From the NCBI GenBank assembly GCA_019358835.1, contig JAHHIH010000010.1:62001-126000 (forward strand): a stretch of DNA of 64,000 nucleotides, written 5' to 3'. Origin of the DNA: Tildeniella torsiva UHER 1998/13D (GTDB lineage: Bacteria > Cyanobacteriota > Cyanobacteriia > Phormidesmidales > Phormidesmidaceae). Under the pieces are notes generated by a model. The model ran no database searches and was not told the origin of the DNA. It worked only from the letters and a program-made list of their open reading frames with translations. Below, one piece after another: positions 33,894 to 42,105 of this stretch; the stretch's first letter is position 1; each line of letters begins with the position of its first letter. Position numbers and translations under genes: made by a program.

Positions 33894-34309
33894 AAGCTCG
33901 CGTCTGCCGGATTGCTCTTGTTCGCCAAATTCATTGAGAGGCTCGGGTTACTACTCTATAGGCTCCCGCCCCAAACCGCTCTAGTCTCAATTTCCCTCAT
34001 CTCCCCCACCTACCCCATCTCCCCCACCCTCCTCACCTACCCCACCCTATCCAATGTCTTCCACCACCCAACCTGACCCGACAATTAGCCTTTCCCCCAA
34101 AGAGTTCTCTCTGAACTTTCTGGAGTCACTCTTTCATGGCATACCAGTGCCGACTCTGCGATCGTCTATATAAATGACTACCCTAAGCAGCCCCAGTGGG
34201 TGGATGCAGCCCAGCCTGCCGTTAGCGTTTACCTTTTGCCTTAAAATTTGGTCAACGGCGGTTACCCTCCCGACAGCTCGGCTCTTTTTAACTTCTTCAA
34301 CGGCACCCT
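33894..34309. other. 416-bp intergenic region between the TPR lipoprotein and GH57 genes
   Basis: This divergent gap contains a pyrimidine-rich stretch of CCCCACC/TACCCC-type heptads at about 33998-34053, C-rich in the direction of the GH57 gene but some 250 bases from its start. The remainder has no gene-like frame with family features. It should hold promoters for both neighbours. Confidence 0.45.
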
Positions 34310-35899
34310 ATGGCTACTGGATATCTCGCGCTCGTACTCCATGCCCATTTGCCCTACGTGCGTCACCCGGAGAGTGACTACGTTCTAGAAGAAGAGTGGC
34401 TCTACGAGGCCATCATTGAGACCTACGTGCCCCTGCTCACCATGTTTGAGGGGCTCAAGCGCGACGGCATCGACTTCAAGCTCACCATGAGCATGACCCC
34501 GCCCCTGGTCTCCATGCTGCGCGACCCGCTGCTGCAAGAGCGCTTCGACGCCCACCTGGCCATGCTCGAAGAACTCACCGAGCTAGAGGTCGAGCGCCAC
34601 GTCCACAACGGCCACATGCAGTACCTGGCCGAAAATTATGCCAAAGAGTTTAACCACGTGCGCGACGTGTGGGAGAGCTACAGCGGCGATCTGGTCACCG
34701 CCTTTAAGCAGTACCAAGACAGCAACAACCTCGACATCATCACCTGCGGGGCCACCCACGGCTACCTGCCGCTGATGAAAATGTACCCCGAGGCCGTCTG
34801 GGCGCAAATTCAGGTGGCCGCCGAGCACTACGAAGATACCTTTGGCCAAGCTCCCAAGGGCATTTGGCTGCCCGAGTGCGCCTACTACGAAGGGCTAGAG
34901 CGCCTGGTGGCCGACGCTGGCATGCGCTACTTTTTAACGGATGGTCACGGCATTCTCTACGCCCGCCCTCGCCCTCGCTTCGGCAGCTACTCCCCCATCT
35001 TTACCGAGAGCGGGGTGGCCGCCTTTGGCCGCGACCACGAGTCGTCGCAGCAGGTGTGGTCGTCGCAGGTCGGCTACCCCGGCGCACCCGAGTATCGCGA
35101 GTTTTACCGCGATCTGGGTTGGGATGCCGAGTACGAGTACATCAAGCCCTACATCATGCCCAACGGCCAGCGCAAGAATGTGGGCATCAAATATCACAAG
35201 ATCACCGGCAAGGGCCTGGGCCTCTCCGACAAGCAGCTCTACGACCCCTACTGGGCCAAAGAAAAAGCTGCCGAGCACGCCGCCAACTTTATGTACAACC
35301 GCGAGCAGCAGATTGGCCACCTCCACGGTCTGATGCAGCGCCCGCCGATCATTGTGTCGCCCTACGATGCCGAGCTGTTTGGCCACTGGTGGTACGAAGG
35401 CCCCTGGTTCCTCGACTACCTGTTCCGCAAGAGCTGGTTCGACCAAAACACCTACGAAATGACTCACCTGACCGACTATCTCCAGGGTCACCCCACCCAG
35501 CAGGTGGCCCGCCCCTCCCAGTCGAGCTGGGGCTATAAGGGCTTCCACGAATACTGGCTGAACGAAACTAACTCCTGGATCTACCCTCACCTGCACAAGG
35601 CCGCTGAGCGCATGATCGACCTAGCCAAGCGCGAACCTGCCGACGAGCTAGAGTGGCGCGCCCTCAACCAGGCGGCGCGGGAATTGCTGCTGGCGCAATC
35701 GTCTGACTGGGCCTTCATTATGCGGACGGGGACGATGGTGCCTTACGCGGTGCGGCGGACGCGATCGCACCTCATGCGCTTCCAAAAGCTGTGGGATGAC
35801 ATTCTGCGCGAAAAAATCGACTCTGGCTGGCTAGAGAAGATCGAGGTGGTAGACAACATTTTTCCCAAGATCAACTACCGCGTCTATCGACCACTGTAA
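34310..35899 (+). CDS. GH57 1,4-alpha-glucan branching enzyme
   Basis: A 529-residue glycoside hydrolase of family 57 with the DUF1957 C-terminal region. Conserved segments are VLHAHLPYVRHPE, the glutamate nucleophile motif KGIWLPECAYYE and the acid/base region PIIVSPYDAELFGHWWYEGP. The C-terminal domain (LREKIDSGWLEKIE) is as in cyanobacterial and Thermus branching enzymes. It would create alpha-1,6 branches in glycogen, alongside or in place of GlgB. It is complete and followed by a clear intrinsic terminator, so it is probably monocistronic. Confidence 0.9.
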   Translation: MATGYLALVLHAHLPYVRHPESDYVLEEEWLYEAIIETYVPLLTMFEGLKRDGIDFKLTMSMTPPLVSMLRDPLLQERFDAHLAMLEELTELEVERHVHNGHMQYLAENYAKEFNHVRDVWESYSGDLVTAFKQYQDSNNLDIITCGATHGYLPLMKMYPEAVWAQIQVAAEHYEDTFGQAPKGIWLPECAYYEGLERLVADAGMRYFLTDGHGILYARPRPRFGSYSPIFTESGVAAFGRDHESSQQVWSSQVGYPGAPEYREFYRDLGWDAEYEYIKPYIMPNGQRKNVGIKYHKITGKGLGLSDKQLYDPYWAKEKAAEHAANFMYNREQQIGHLHGLMQRPPIIVSPYDAELFGHWWYEGPWFLDYLFRKSWFDQNTYEMTHLTDYLQGHPTQQVARPSQSSWGYKGFHEYWLNETNSWIYPHLHKAAERMIDLAKREPADELEWRALNQAARELLLAQSSDWAFIMRTGTMVPYAVRRTRSHLMRFQKLWDDILREKIDSGWLEKIEVVDNIFPKINYRVYRPL

Positions 35900-35907
35900 C
35901 GAGTTTA

Positions 35908-35947
35908 AGATCCCAGAGTTTTTGAAAAACCCTGGGATCTGTTTTTT
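35908..35947 (+). terminator. Intrinsic terminator after the GH57 gene
   Basis: AGATCCCAG (35908-35916) pairs with CTGGGATCT (35932-35940), extended inside by GTTTTT/AAAAAC, and is followed by GTTTTTT. This is a textbook Rho-independent terminator 9 bases after the stop codon. Confidence 0.88.
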
Positions 35948-35999
35948 GGCAGAATCCCGTATGAAAACATTTTCGGAATATCTCTAAACAGGTTTTGTA

Positions 36000-36260
36000 G
36001 TGCAGTTTGAGTATGACCCCAATAAAAGCCAAAGTAACTTAGCGAAACACGGCATTGATTTTGAGACAGCCAAGCTGCTCTGGCACGATCAGTATCGGAT
36101 AGAGTTACAGGCTATATCGGCAGTAGAACGGCGCTTCTTAGTAATTGGTAAGATTAAGGGAAAATACTGGTCCGCGATCATCACCTACCGAGGTATGAAC
36201 ATCCGCATTATTTCTGTACGCCGCTCCCGCGACAATGAGGTATCGCTGTATGAACGCTAA
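36000..36260 (+). CDS. brnT: BrnT-family toxin
   Basis: An 86-residue RelE-like ribonuclease toxin of the BrnT family. It starts FEYDPNKSQSNLAKHGIDFETA and ends with the IRIISVRRSRDNEVSLYE motif of the family. The start is GTG at 36000. The BrnA-like antitoxin gene begins inside its 3' end (11-base overlap), the usual toxin-first order. It lies at the left edge of an AT-richer accessory patch. Confidence 0.9.
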   Translation: MQFEYDPNKSQSNLAKHGIDFETAKLLWHDQYRIELQAISAVERRFLVIGKIKGKYWSAIITYRGMNIRIISVRRSRDNEVSLYER

Positions 36261-36486
36261 AGACCTGGATCGCAAATTCGATGACGGTGAAGACGTGCTG
36301 GAGTACTTTGACCTCTCCACCTTAAGACGACCTGGACTAGAACCCCAAGCAATTGAGGTTACTTTTCCACAGTGGATGGTAGCCGCTTTGGATAAGGAAG
36401 CCCAGCGGCTAGGGATTCAACGCGAAGCCATTATTAAACTGTGGCTAGCAGAACGATTAGACGCAAATTCTGTTACGGGCGCTTAA
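36250..36486 (+). CDS. brnA: BrnA/CopG-like antitoxin
   Basis: A 78-residue antitoxin with an acidic N-terminal toxin-binding part (DRKFDDGEDVLEYFDLS) and a C-terminal ribbon-helix-helix-like DNA-binding part (IEVTFPQWMVAALDKEAQRLGIQREAIIKLWLAERL). It is expected to neutralise BrnT and repress the operon. The ATG at 36250 overlaps brnT and gives the family's usual N-terminus. Confidence 0.88.
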   Translation: MNAKDLDRKFDDGEDVLEYFDLSTLRRPGLEPQAIEVTFPQWMVAALDKEAQRLGIQREAIIKLWLAERLDANSVTGA

Positions 36487-36519
36487 GGTAACTTCTAGAA
36501 AATAGTTTTCCTCATCCCT

Positions 36520-37626
36520 ATGAATTATGAGAGCTTGTCAGAAGCCTTAGCTCGTTTTCGCCGGATAGCCTTCCATGAGAAGTGTTCTCCAACATTCATG
36601 GAGATTACGTCATATCCTCACCTGGAAAATGTTGCCAGCAATGTGCTCGACTTTTATTTCAACCCAAATGCTGAGCATGGCTTGGGCGCGCTGCTTCTAG
36701 AAGCATTACTTTCTCTGGTAGCAACCCCTGTCACAATCAGCAATCCGCAGGTTGTTTTCGTATCGCGAGAGGTTATTACGTCTTCGGGCAAAAGAATCGA
36801 TCTACTGATTGATGCCTATCCAGATGCTGTAATCGTCATCGAGAACAAGATTTTTCATACTGCAATTAATCCCTTTATAGACTACGAGGAGCACGCAAAT
36901 AAAGCTGCTAGCCAGCGACCGATTGTATTGATTCTGTTGACGCTCTTTGATGTTCCCCCAGGAGCTAATATAGGGAATTTCAAGCCGGTCTTGTATAAAT
37001 CTTTTTGCCAAGAGATTCTTAATCGAATTGGATCTCAAATTATCAATGCAGATAATCGATATTTAATCTTTCTTTTGGACTTCATTCAAACCACTCAGAA
37101 CTTATACGATGCAAGAGTAATGAATCAAGAATTTCTGACGTTCCTAAGATCCCATGAGGAAGACACTATCTCTTTGCTGCAAAAAGTAACAAGCTTGCAG
37201 AAAGAAATGAAGAAAAAGGCAGGTACTTTGGCAGAATTAATGAGAGAGAAAGAATCAGATACAGTTAAGCTATGGTTTTATAGCAGCGGCCTTCGAGATA
37301 AATCGCTTAGGGAAGCTGTTGGATATTGGATTCCTGTTTCGCATGATTATGGTATTGGTATCGTAGCGGATTTAAGCATAGATGGTTGGGATATTCGTAT
37401 TAAGGATGATAATTTTTTCAAGGGCGTGCCTAAAACCCCAGGGTATAACGGCTTCGATACCCAACTGAGTCAATGGTTGCAAGCGAAACAGATTGAAGTC
37501 TCTCCTCATCCAAGTTTACAAGGGCACTTTCGCTATGGCAGTCACTTCCCCTATGATTCTGATCTTGTGCTGGTAGACGCTGAGATTAAAGGACTACTCG
37601 CTTTGATTCTTAAAGAATGCCTGTAG
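36520..37626 (+). CDS. PD-(D/E)XK nuclease superfamily protein
   Basis: A 368-residue protein with a PD-(D/E)XK core in its first half: KRIDLLIDAYPDAVIVIENKI contains the D...(E)xK catalytic set, near residues 90-112. A short coiled-coil-like stretch (LLQKVTSLQKEMKKKAGTLAELM) leads into an uncharacterised C-terminal domain of about 130 residues. Codon use and base composition are clearly more AT-rich than in the surrounding genes, which suggests recent transfer. It sits between BrnT/BrnA and MNT/HEPN toxin-antitoxin genes, 33 bases after brnA. It may be a phage-defence or mobile-element nuclease; no specific system was recognised. Confidence 0.78.
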   Translation: MNYESLSEALARFRRIAFHEKCSPTFMEITSYPHLENVASNVLDFYFNPNAEHGLGALLLEALLSLVATPVTISNPQVVFVSREVITSSGKRIDLLIDAYPDAVIVIENKIFHTAINPFIDYEEHANKAASQRPIVLILLTLFDVPPGANIGNFKPVLYKSFCQEILNRIGSQIINADNRYLIFLLDFIQTTQNLYDARVMNQEFLTFLRSHEEDTISLLQKVTSLQKEMKKKAGTLAELMREKESDTVKLWFYSSGLRDKSLREAVGYWIPVSHDYGIGIVADLSIDGWDIRIKDDNFFKGVPKTPGYNGFDTQLSQWLQAKQIEVSPHPSLQGHFRYGSHFPYDSDLVLVDAEIKGLLALILKECL

Positions 37627-37635
37627 TAAGTAATT

Positions 37636-37672
37636 TGGGTGAAACGAGGCGTAACCCAACACTAGATTTATC
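37636..37672. repeat. GGGT...ACCC inverted dispersed repeat after the nuclease gene
   Basis: GGGTGAAACGAGGCGTAACCCAACAC contains the inverted pair GGGT/ACCC around a purine-rich loop. It resembles 38327-38356, where GTTGGT and ACCAAC flank a similar loop. Both copies directly follow accessory genes and look like a common cyanobacterial interspersed repeat. Confidence 0.4.
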
Positions 37673-37776
37673 CATATTGGATTCTGCTAGCGCTCTGCCT
37701 AACTTACAACGTTGTTTATTCTAAAAGTACACACGCTAAAATTATTAGAGTCAGGCTAATCAAACTACGTAACGCA

Positions 37777-38100
37777 ATGGCCATTTTGAAAACAGAAAGC
37801 CAACTGGTAATTTCTCCAGCGCAACTGCAAAAGCTTTTGCGAGAGTTTAAAGAGCGACGGGGAGAAAGCCTTCAGCTAACTGCTTTGGGCTATTTTGGCT
37901 CCTACGCCCGTGGAGAAGCCAGCCCTGACAGCGATGTGGATGTTGTGTTCAAGACGGATTACCCCAACTTATTACTGACGTCTCGACTGAGGCTAGACCT
38001 CATTGAGCTTCTAAACCGCCCCGTAGACGTTATCCGCTACCGCGAGAACATGAATCCTCGCTTTAAGGCACGTTTAGACAGAGAAGCCGTCTATGTCTGA
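37777..38100 (+). CDS. MNT-type minimal nucleotidyltransferase (antitoxin)
   Basis: A 107-residue minimal nucleotidyltransferase. The catalytic motif GSYARGEAS...DSDVDVVF (GS-x9-DxD) is intact, followed by the usual LLTSRLRLDLIELLNRPVDVI segment. In MNT-HEPN modules this enzyme modifies the HEPN ribonuclease toxin with AMP and silences it. The HEPN gene starts inside its 3' end (ATG at 38093, 8-base overlap) but has lost its middle part, so this antitoxin appears to be orphaned. Confidence 0.88.
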   Translation: MAILKTESQLVISPAQLQKLLREFKERRGESLQLTALGYFGSYARGEASPDSDVDVVFKTDYPNLLLTSRLRLDLIELLNRPVDVIRYRENMNPRFKARLDREAVYV

Positions 38101-38324
38101 TGACGGTCTACTGCTAGATCGTTAAGCAAATTAATCAAAAAACAAAGGGAAGCCTGCTAGCGGCTTATCCTCAGATTCCTTGGCAAGAAATTATAGGTTT
38201 GAGAAATATTCTTGCTCATGTTTATTTTGAGGTGGATGAGCAGCAGATCTACAATATTTGCAGAGATGACACACCTCAATTGATTGAAACAGTCCGCCAA
38301 ATGGTTCAAGACTTAGATAGGTAG
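38093..38324 (+). pseudogene. HEPN (DUF86) toxin gene with internal deletion and frameshift
   Basis: From the ATG at 38093 the frame gives MSDDGLLLDR and then stops (38123-38125). Only about 7 bases past that point in another frame, VKQINQKTKGSLLAAY begins and runs through PQIPWQEIIGLRNILAHVYF to a stop at 38322-38324. The second part holds the HEPN RNase motif (R-N-I-L-A-H). A full DUF86 protein has about 110-120 residues; roughly 50 central residues are missing and the frame has changed. The toxin is therefore inactivated by an internal deletion, while the MNT antitoxin before it is intact. Confidence 0.82.
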
Positions 38325-38326
38325 GT

Positions 38327-38360
38327 TGGTAAAGCGAAGTATGACCAACACTGGGCTTAA
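38327..38360. repeat. GTTGGT...ACCAAC inverted repeat after the HEPN relic
   Basis: GTTGGTAAAGCGAAGTATGACCAACAC holds a 6-bp inverted repeat around a purine-rich loop and resembles 37636-37672 in layout and in the following -CT(A/G)G- sequence. It is probably a diverged copy of the same interspersed element. Confidence 0.4.
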
Positions 38361-38462
38361 CGCTTTTAGGTTCCGCTAGTGCTCTATCAAACCTATAGCG
38401 CTTATGCTTTCTGCGATCGCACCATCTGGGTAATCTAACGCTATAGAACTCTGTGGCATGGC

Positions 38463-39302
38463 ATGGTCATTAACTCTGGGCAAAGGCTACGCTTCAGCAT
38501 TGGGGCAATGGTGCTGGGTCTGGTTGAGGCTTGCGGGGCGATCGCAAACCCAGCCCAGGCACAGGCGGGGCCTATGCCCATTCCCCCAGCCTATTGGCAG
38601 GCCGTCGAAGATGCCAGAACGCCCGAGCCTGACGAAGTGTTTAGAGACCTCACCGCCATCACCCGCCGCAACAGCGTCCTCCGTTGGGATAATCAGGGCC
38701 GCGTATTAGTGGCGACCTGGGCCGACTGGGCGGGTTATACCCAAAATGTGGGGAATCGGCTGATTGTGACCCGCGATGTCTGGGTTACAGCTGTCCCCGA
38801 TTTGCAGAGTTTTTGCAAAGCTTATACCCCAACGCCAGAGATCCCTTTGACCGCTCGCCTCGGCCAGGTGCTTGGTTTACCGCCTGAACCCGCTGCTCAG
38901 GCGGCCAATCGCCAGGTGGTTGAGCTCTGGGTCGATCCACAGTTTCTCTTTCGCCCCAGCCCCGACCCTGAAATTACTGACCACGAGGCCGAGCTGACCT
39001 TTCGCACCGCCAGTGAATTTGTCGCGGTGCCGAGCAGCTATCTGCACTGGTTTTATGCCCAGTACGATCAGCGCTATCAATACCAGGGGCAGCCGATCGC
39101 AATCAACGGTGTAGAACCCCCTAGCGCTCTGCCCTACCCGTGGACTCAGCTGGGCTATACGTATGATTGGGGCGATCGCGCCGACTGGGCCACCCTTGAC
39201 CGCGATCGCCCAGCCAATGTGGGCTTGAGCGAGTTTGTGGTGCGCCAGTGGTCGCCAATTGCCGTCGAGGCCGCGCACCCAGTTATCGATTACTGCCGCT
39301 AG
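38463..39302 (+). CDS. Exported protein of unknown function
   Basis: A 279-residue protein with a signal peptide (hydrophobic FSIGAMVLGLVEACGAIA, likely cleavage after NPAQA). The mature part has no membrane spans. It contains AVEDARTPEPDEVFRDLTAI, VTRDVWVTAVPDLQSFC and a conserved-looking PYPWTQLGYTYDWG near the end, with two or three cysteines that may form a disulphide. Such proteins are common in cyanobacteria next to metabolic islands, but no family was recognised. Base composition has returned to the high-GC background. Confidence 0.7.
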   Translation: MVINSGQRLRFSIGAMVLGLVEACGAIANPAQAQAGPMPIPPAYWQAVEDARTPEPDEVFRDLTAITRRNSVLRWDNQGRVLVATWADWAGYTQNVGNRLIVTRDVWVTAVPDLQSFCKAYTPTPEIPLTARLGQVLGLPPEPAAQAANRQVVELWVDPQFLFRPSPDPEITDHEAELTFRTASEFVAVPSSYLHWFYAQYDQRYQYQGQPIAINGVEPPSALPYPWTQLGYTYDWGDRADWATLDRDRPANVGLSEFVVRQWSPIAVEAAHPVIDYCR

Positions 39303-39363
39303 GCTTTCCAGCGGCGTAGCTGTAGATAGACCGCTTGATAGAGTCTTCTAGGCTTAGTTTTAG

Positions 39364-39687
39364 ATGACAGTGAGCGGTGACGTCTATCTTTACTCACCCA
39401 TGACTGCCTATACGCTTGAATCGGTGGCCACCCGTGCCGCGATCGCCTCGCTCAACGGTTACCGCACGCATATTTCACCGCGCAAAGGGTTCTCTTGTCC
39501 CCACGGGTTGCTGTACGGCGAATCTTGCTCAGACTACGTCAAGCGCGTTTTAGTCGATCAAAATTTAAGCGCTGCTATTCGGCTCGCCCCTCAGCAATTT
39601 AGAGCTTGCAAAGTGGCGGCTCAAACATTGCAGGCTCAAAGAGCACAGGGTGGCTGCCTGATTATTCCCTGCTGCATTCCTTTTTGA
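39364..39687 (+). CDS. YidD-family membrane insertion factor-like protein
   Basis: A protein of up to 107 residues. The core AIASLNGYRTHISPRKGFSC followed by ESCSDYVKRVLVDQNLSAAI and QFRACK matches the YidD pattern (Y-x-x-x-I-S-P-x-x-G-x-x-C...S-C-S-x-Y...R-F-x-x-C). YidD assists membrane-protein insertion by YidC and SecYEG. This is the divergent branch that lies away from rnpA/yidC. The ATG at 39400 is also a possible start and would give about 95 residues. Confidence 0.72.
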   Translation: MTVSGDVYLYSPMTAYTLESVATRAAIASLNGYRTHISPRKGFSCPHGLLYGESCSDYVKRVLVDQNLSAAIRLAPQQFRACKVAAQTLQAQRAQGGCLIIPCCIPF

Positions 39688-39960
39688 GGAGTTTCTACAG
39701 CTCACAGGCAGCTGCTCAGTCTGTGAGGGTTATAGCGTTTAGCCTCCGGAGTTTTTAACGAACTTGAGACGGTTTGAGATCAGCTAGAACTCGCTCATGT
39801 TGTTTAGGTGACTGTTTACAACTACTTCAGCAGCGCTCCATAAGACTAGTAGGCAACACAGCGTGTTGCCGATCGCTGTCGCCCGGTGCACAAGCCTCTA
39901 GAAGGCTAACAATTTTAGCCATTAAGAACTATTCTCAAGAAGATGGTTTTTCTCTGTGGC

Positions 39961-40965
39961 ATGGCTAAACAACCCTTCGCAAAATTGCCGACAGCCTGGT
40001 CGCGGCGTCAATTTCTGGGCTGGGGGGCTGGGGGCATTGGGGCCGTCGCCACGGCGGCAGTAGCGGGGTCAGCCTGGGTGGGGCAATCTCAGGCCGCGCG
40101 CATTCCCCCACTGCCAGAGGGTTACGGGCCGCCGACCGACAATAGCTTTGACCCCATGACCCTGCTGCGAGACTTTGACTACGGCACCCTCAAGTCAGAA
40201 AACGGTCGCACCGTGCGGGAGTTTGAGGTGACGGCCAACAGCTCGCCTCTCCAGCTCAACAGTGCCATTACCTTCATGAGCTGGAACCTCAACGGCAGAG
40301 TTCCAGGCCCCACCCTGCGAGCCAAAGCCGGGGAGCGGGTGCGGATTATCTTTCACAACCAAGACGGGCATTCCCACAGCATGCACTTTCACGGCATTCA
40401 CCCCGCTGAAATGGATGGTGTGCAGCCGATTCGCCATGGTCAGACGATGGTGTACGAGTTTGAGGCCGGGCCGTTTGGCGTGCATCCCTACCACTGCCAC
40501 GTCGCTCCGGTGACGCGCCACATCAGCAAGGGGCTCTACGGCCTGTTTATTGTAGATCCACCCGAGGGCCGTCCACCTGCCGACGAAATGGTGCTGGTGA
40601 TGGGTGGCTTTGACATCAATAACGATGAGCACAACGAGCTGTATGCCTTCAACGGCATTCCCAACTACTATCGCGATCACCCAATTCCCATCTATCAGAA
40701 CCAGCGGGTGCGGCTGTATCTGCTCAATATGATTGAGTTTGACGTGGCGGTGACCTTTCACATTCATGCCAACCTGTTTCAAATTTTTCCGACGGGGCGC
40801 ACCCTCATCCCAACCGGTGACTCTGACGTGATCACCATGGGCACCGCCGAGCGACACATTCTAGAGTTTGCCTACCCCTATCCTGGCCAGTTTATGTTTC
40901 ATCCCCATCAGGATGCGATCGCAGAGCACGGCTGCATGGGGCTGTTTGATGTCTTACCGGTCTAG
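39961..40965 (+). CDS. Two-domain multicopper oxidase, Tat-exported
   Basis: A protein of about 334 residues with a twin-arginine signal (SRRQFLGWGAGGIGAVATAAVAG). Two cupredoxin domains follow. Domain 1 holds HSHSMHFHGIHPAEMDG and HPYHCHVAPVTRHISKGLYG; domain 2 holds TFHIHANLFQIFPTG and FMFHPHQDAIAEHGCMGLF. The histidine arrangement fits two-domain multicopper oxidases related to copper nitrite reductases. It would oxidise a small or metal substrate in the periplasm with O2. A lipoprotein gene follows 114 bases later on the same strand. An ATG six codons upstream (39943) is an alternative start. Confidence 0.88.
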   Translation: MAKQPFAKLPTAWSRRQFLGWGAGGIGAVATAAVAGSAWVGQSQAARIPPLPEGYGPPTDNSFDPMTLLRDFDYGTLKSENGRTVREFEVTANSSPLQLNSAITFMSWNLNGRVPGPTLRAKAGERVRIIFHNQDGHSHSMHFHGIHPAEMDGVQPIRHGQTMVYEFEAGPFGVHPYHCHVAPVTRHISKGLYGLFIVDPPEGRPPADEMVLVMGGFDINNDEHNELYAFNGIPNYYRDHPIPIYQNQRVRLYLLNMIEFDVAVTFHIHANLFQIFPTGRTLIPTGDSDVITMGTAERHILEFAYPYPGQFMFHPHQDAIAEHGCMGLFDVLPV

Positions 40966-41079
40966 GTTTCAAGCCTGTCTCGTCGCCAGCATCCTGGATC
41001 TTATTGACATGCGATCTCATATAGCCCTAGGCTCATAAAGGCAAGATTAAATGCAATTTATTCTCAATTGACAATTAAT

Positions 41080-41907
41080 ATGGCAAAGCAACTCAAGCCT
41101 GTAGAGCTGTTTCTAGCGGTTGGTTTAGCGGCGGCGGTAGGAGCCTGTGGCGGGCCAGCGCCCGACGGTGGTGAAGTCGGTGCCGATACCGCTCCCACAG
41201 CAGACATGGCCCATGGGGGCGGTGAGGGTGGCGAAGGGGGCGAGGGCGGTGAGGGCGGTGAAGCTGGAGCCACCAGCAATCCCGATGCCGACTACATGAC
41301 GACCCTGGCGCTGATGAAAGGCCACCTGATGGTGGCCGACGAATTGATTGCCGCCGGTAGCTATGCAGAGGCTGAACCCCACATTGGCCACCCAGTTGAA
41401 GAACTCTATGGCGGGGTCGAGGCCCAGCTCGCTGAGCGCAATGTAACGCCCTTCAAAGACCAGCTCAATGAGCTGCTTGACCTGACCAAGTCTGCCCCCG
41501 AGAGCCCTCAGCTCAAAACCAAATTTGACGAATCGATCGCGGCGATTGATGGGGCAATCGCGGCCTTGCCCGCCGACCAGCGCCAGTCCCCTGACTTTGT
41601 GCTAGAAGTCATCAGCCACGTGCTCAAAACCGCTGCGGAAGAATATGAAGCCGCCGTGGTGGATGGCAAAATTGTGGAAGTGGTTGAGTATCAAGACTCG
41701 CGCGGATTCGTTTTGTATTCCGACCAGCTATACCAAACCATTGCTCAAGAAATGGAGCAGACCCGCGCCGAGGATCACACTGCGATCGCCAAAAGCTTGC
41801 AAGAGTTAAAGACAGTCTGGCCGACGGTAACGCCGCCAGCAACGCCGGTTAAACCGCCCGCCGATGTCCACATCCTGGTCTTGCAGGTGGAACAGCGCAG
41901 TTTGTAA
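41080..41907 (+). CDS. Lipoprotein with Gly-Glu-rich linker, next to the multicopper oxidase
   Basis: A protein of about 275 residues with a lipoprotein signal (FLAVGLAAAVGACGG), then a GGEGGEGGEGG linker, then an all-alpha domain of about 190 residues. That domain carries MKGHLMVADELIAAGSYAEAEPHIGHP and IDGAIAALPADQRQSP, and resembles imelysin/EfeO-like or metal-associated helical lipoproteins only loosely. It is likely anchored in the periplasm. Its place just after a multicopper oxidase suggests a shared role in copper, iron or manganese handling. That link is inferred from context. Confidence 0.72.
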   Translation: MAKQLKPVELFLAVGLAAAVGACGGPAPDGGEVGADTAPTADMAHGGGEGGEGGEGGEGGEAGATSNPDADYMTTLALMKGHLMVADELIAAGSYAEAEPHIGHPVEELYGGVEAQLAERNVTPFKDQLNELLDLTKSAPESPQLKTKFDESIAAIDGAIAALPADQRQSPDFVLEVISHVLKTAAEEYEAAVVDGKIVEVVEYQDSRGFVLYSDQLYQTIAQEMEQTRAEDHTAIAKSLQELKTVWPTVTPPATPVKPPADVHILVLQVEQRSL

Positions 41908-42054
41908 GGGGCACCGACAGCGAGGCCAGTGGCCATAGAACGAGGGGGCTGTTGGTCTAGAACCGCCAAATCCAGGGTGTCGAATCCAGGGATTTGGCGG
42001 AGTTGGCTACCAAGGGCTCAGCTACGATTGGCGAAACGTGGCAAAATGCCTGCC

Positions 42055-42088
42055 ATGACCCTTCTGGGTCGGTCTTTGACCATCGCCC
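42055..42088 (+). repeat. 34-bp dispersed repeat, copy B
   Basis: Near-identical to 31774-31807 (32 of 34 bases by eye). It ends 17 bases before the flavin reductase ATG. A shorter 14-base match (CTGGGTCGGTCTTT) lies at 57876-57889, about 20 bases before the AraC-type start. Confidence 0.75.
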
Positions 42089-42105
42089 TTGTTGCACCCC
42101 GCCCC

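Noticed and set aside
34174..34377. 67-codon open frame before the GH57 gene
   Set aside because: It runs into the GH57 coding region in another frame and has no family features.
34934..35596. 220-codon open frame antisense to the GH57 gene
   Set aside because: Inside a clearly coding gene, with no recognisable domain.
40195..40857. 220-codon open frame antisense to the multicopper oxidase
   Set aside because: The His-rich translation reflects the copper-site codons read backwards.
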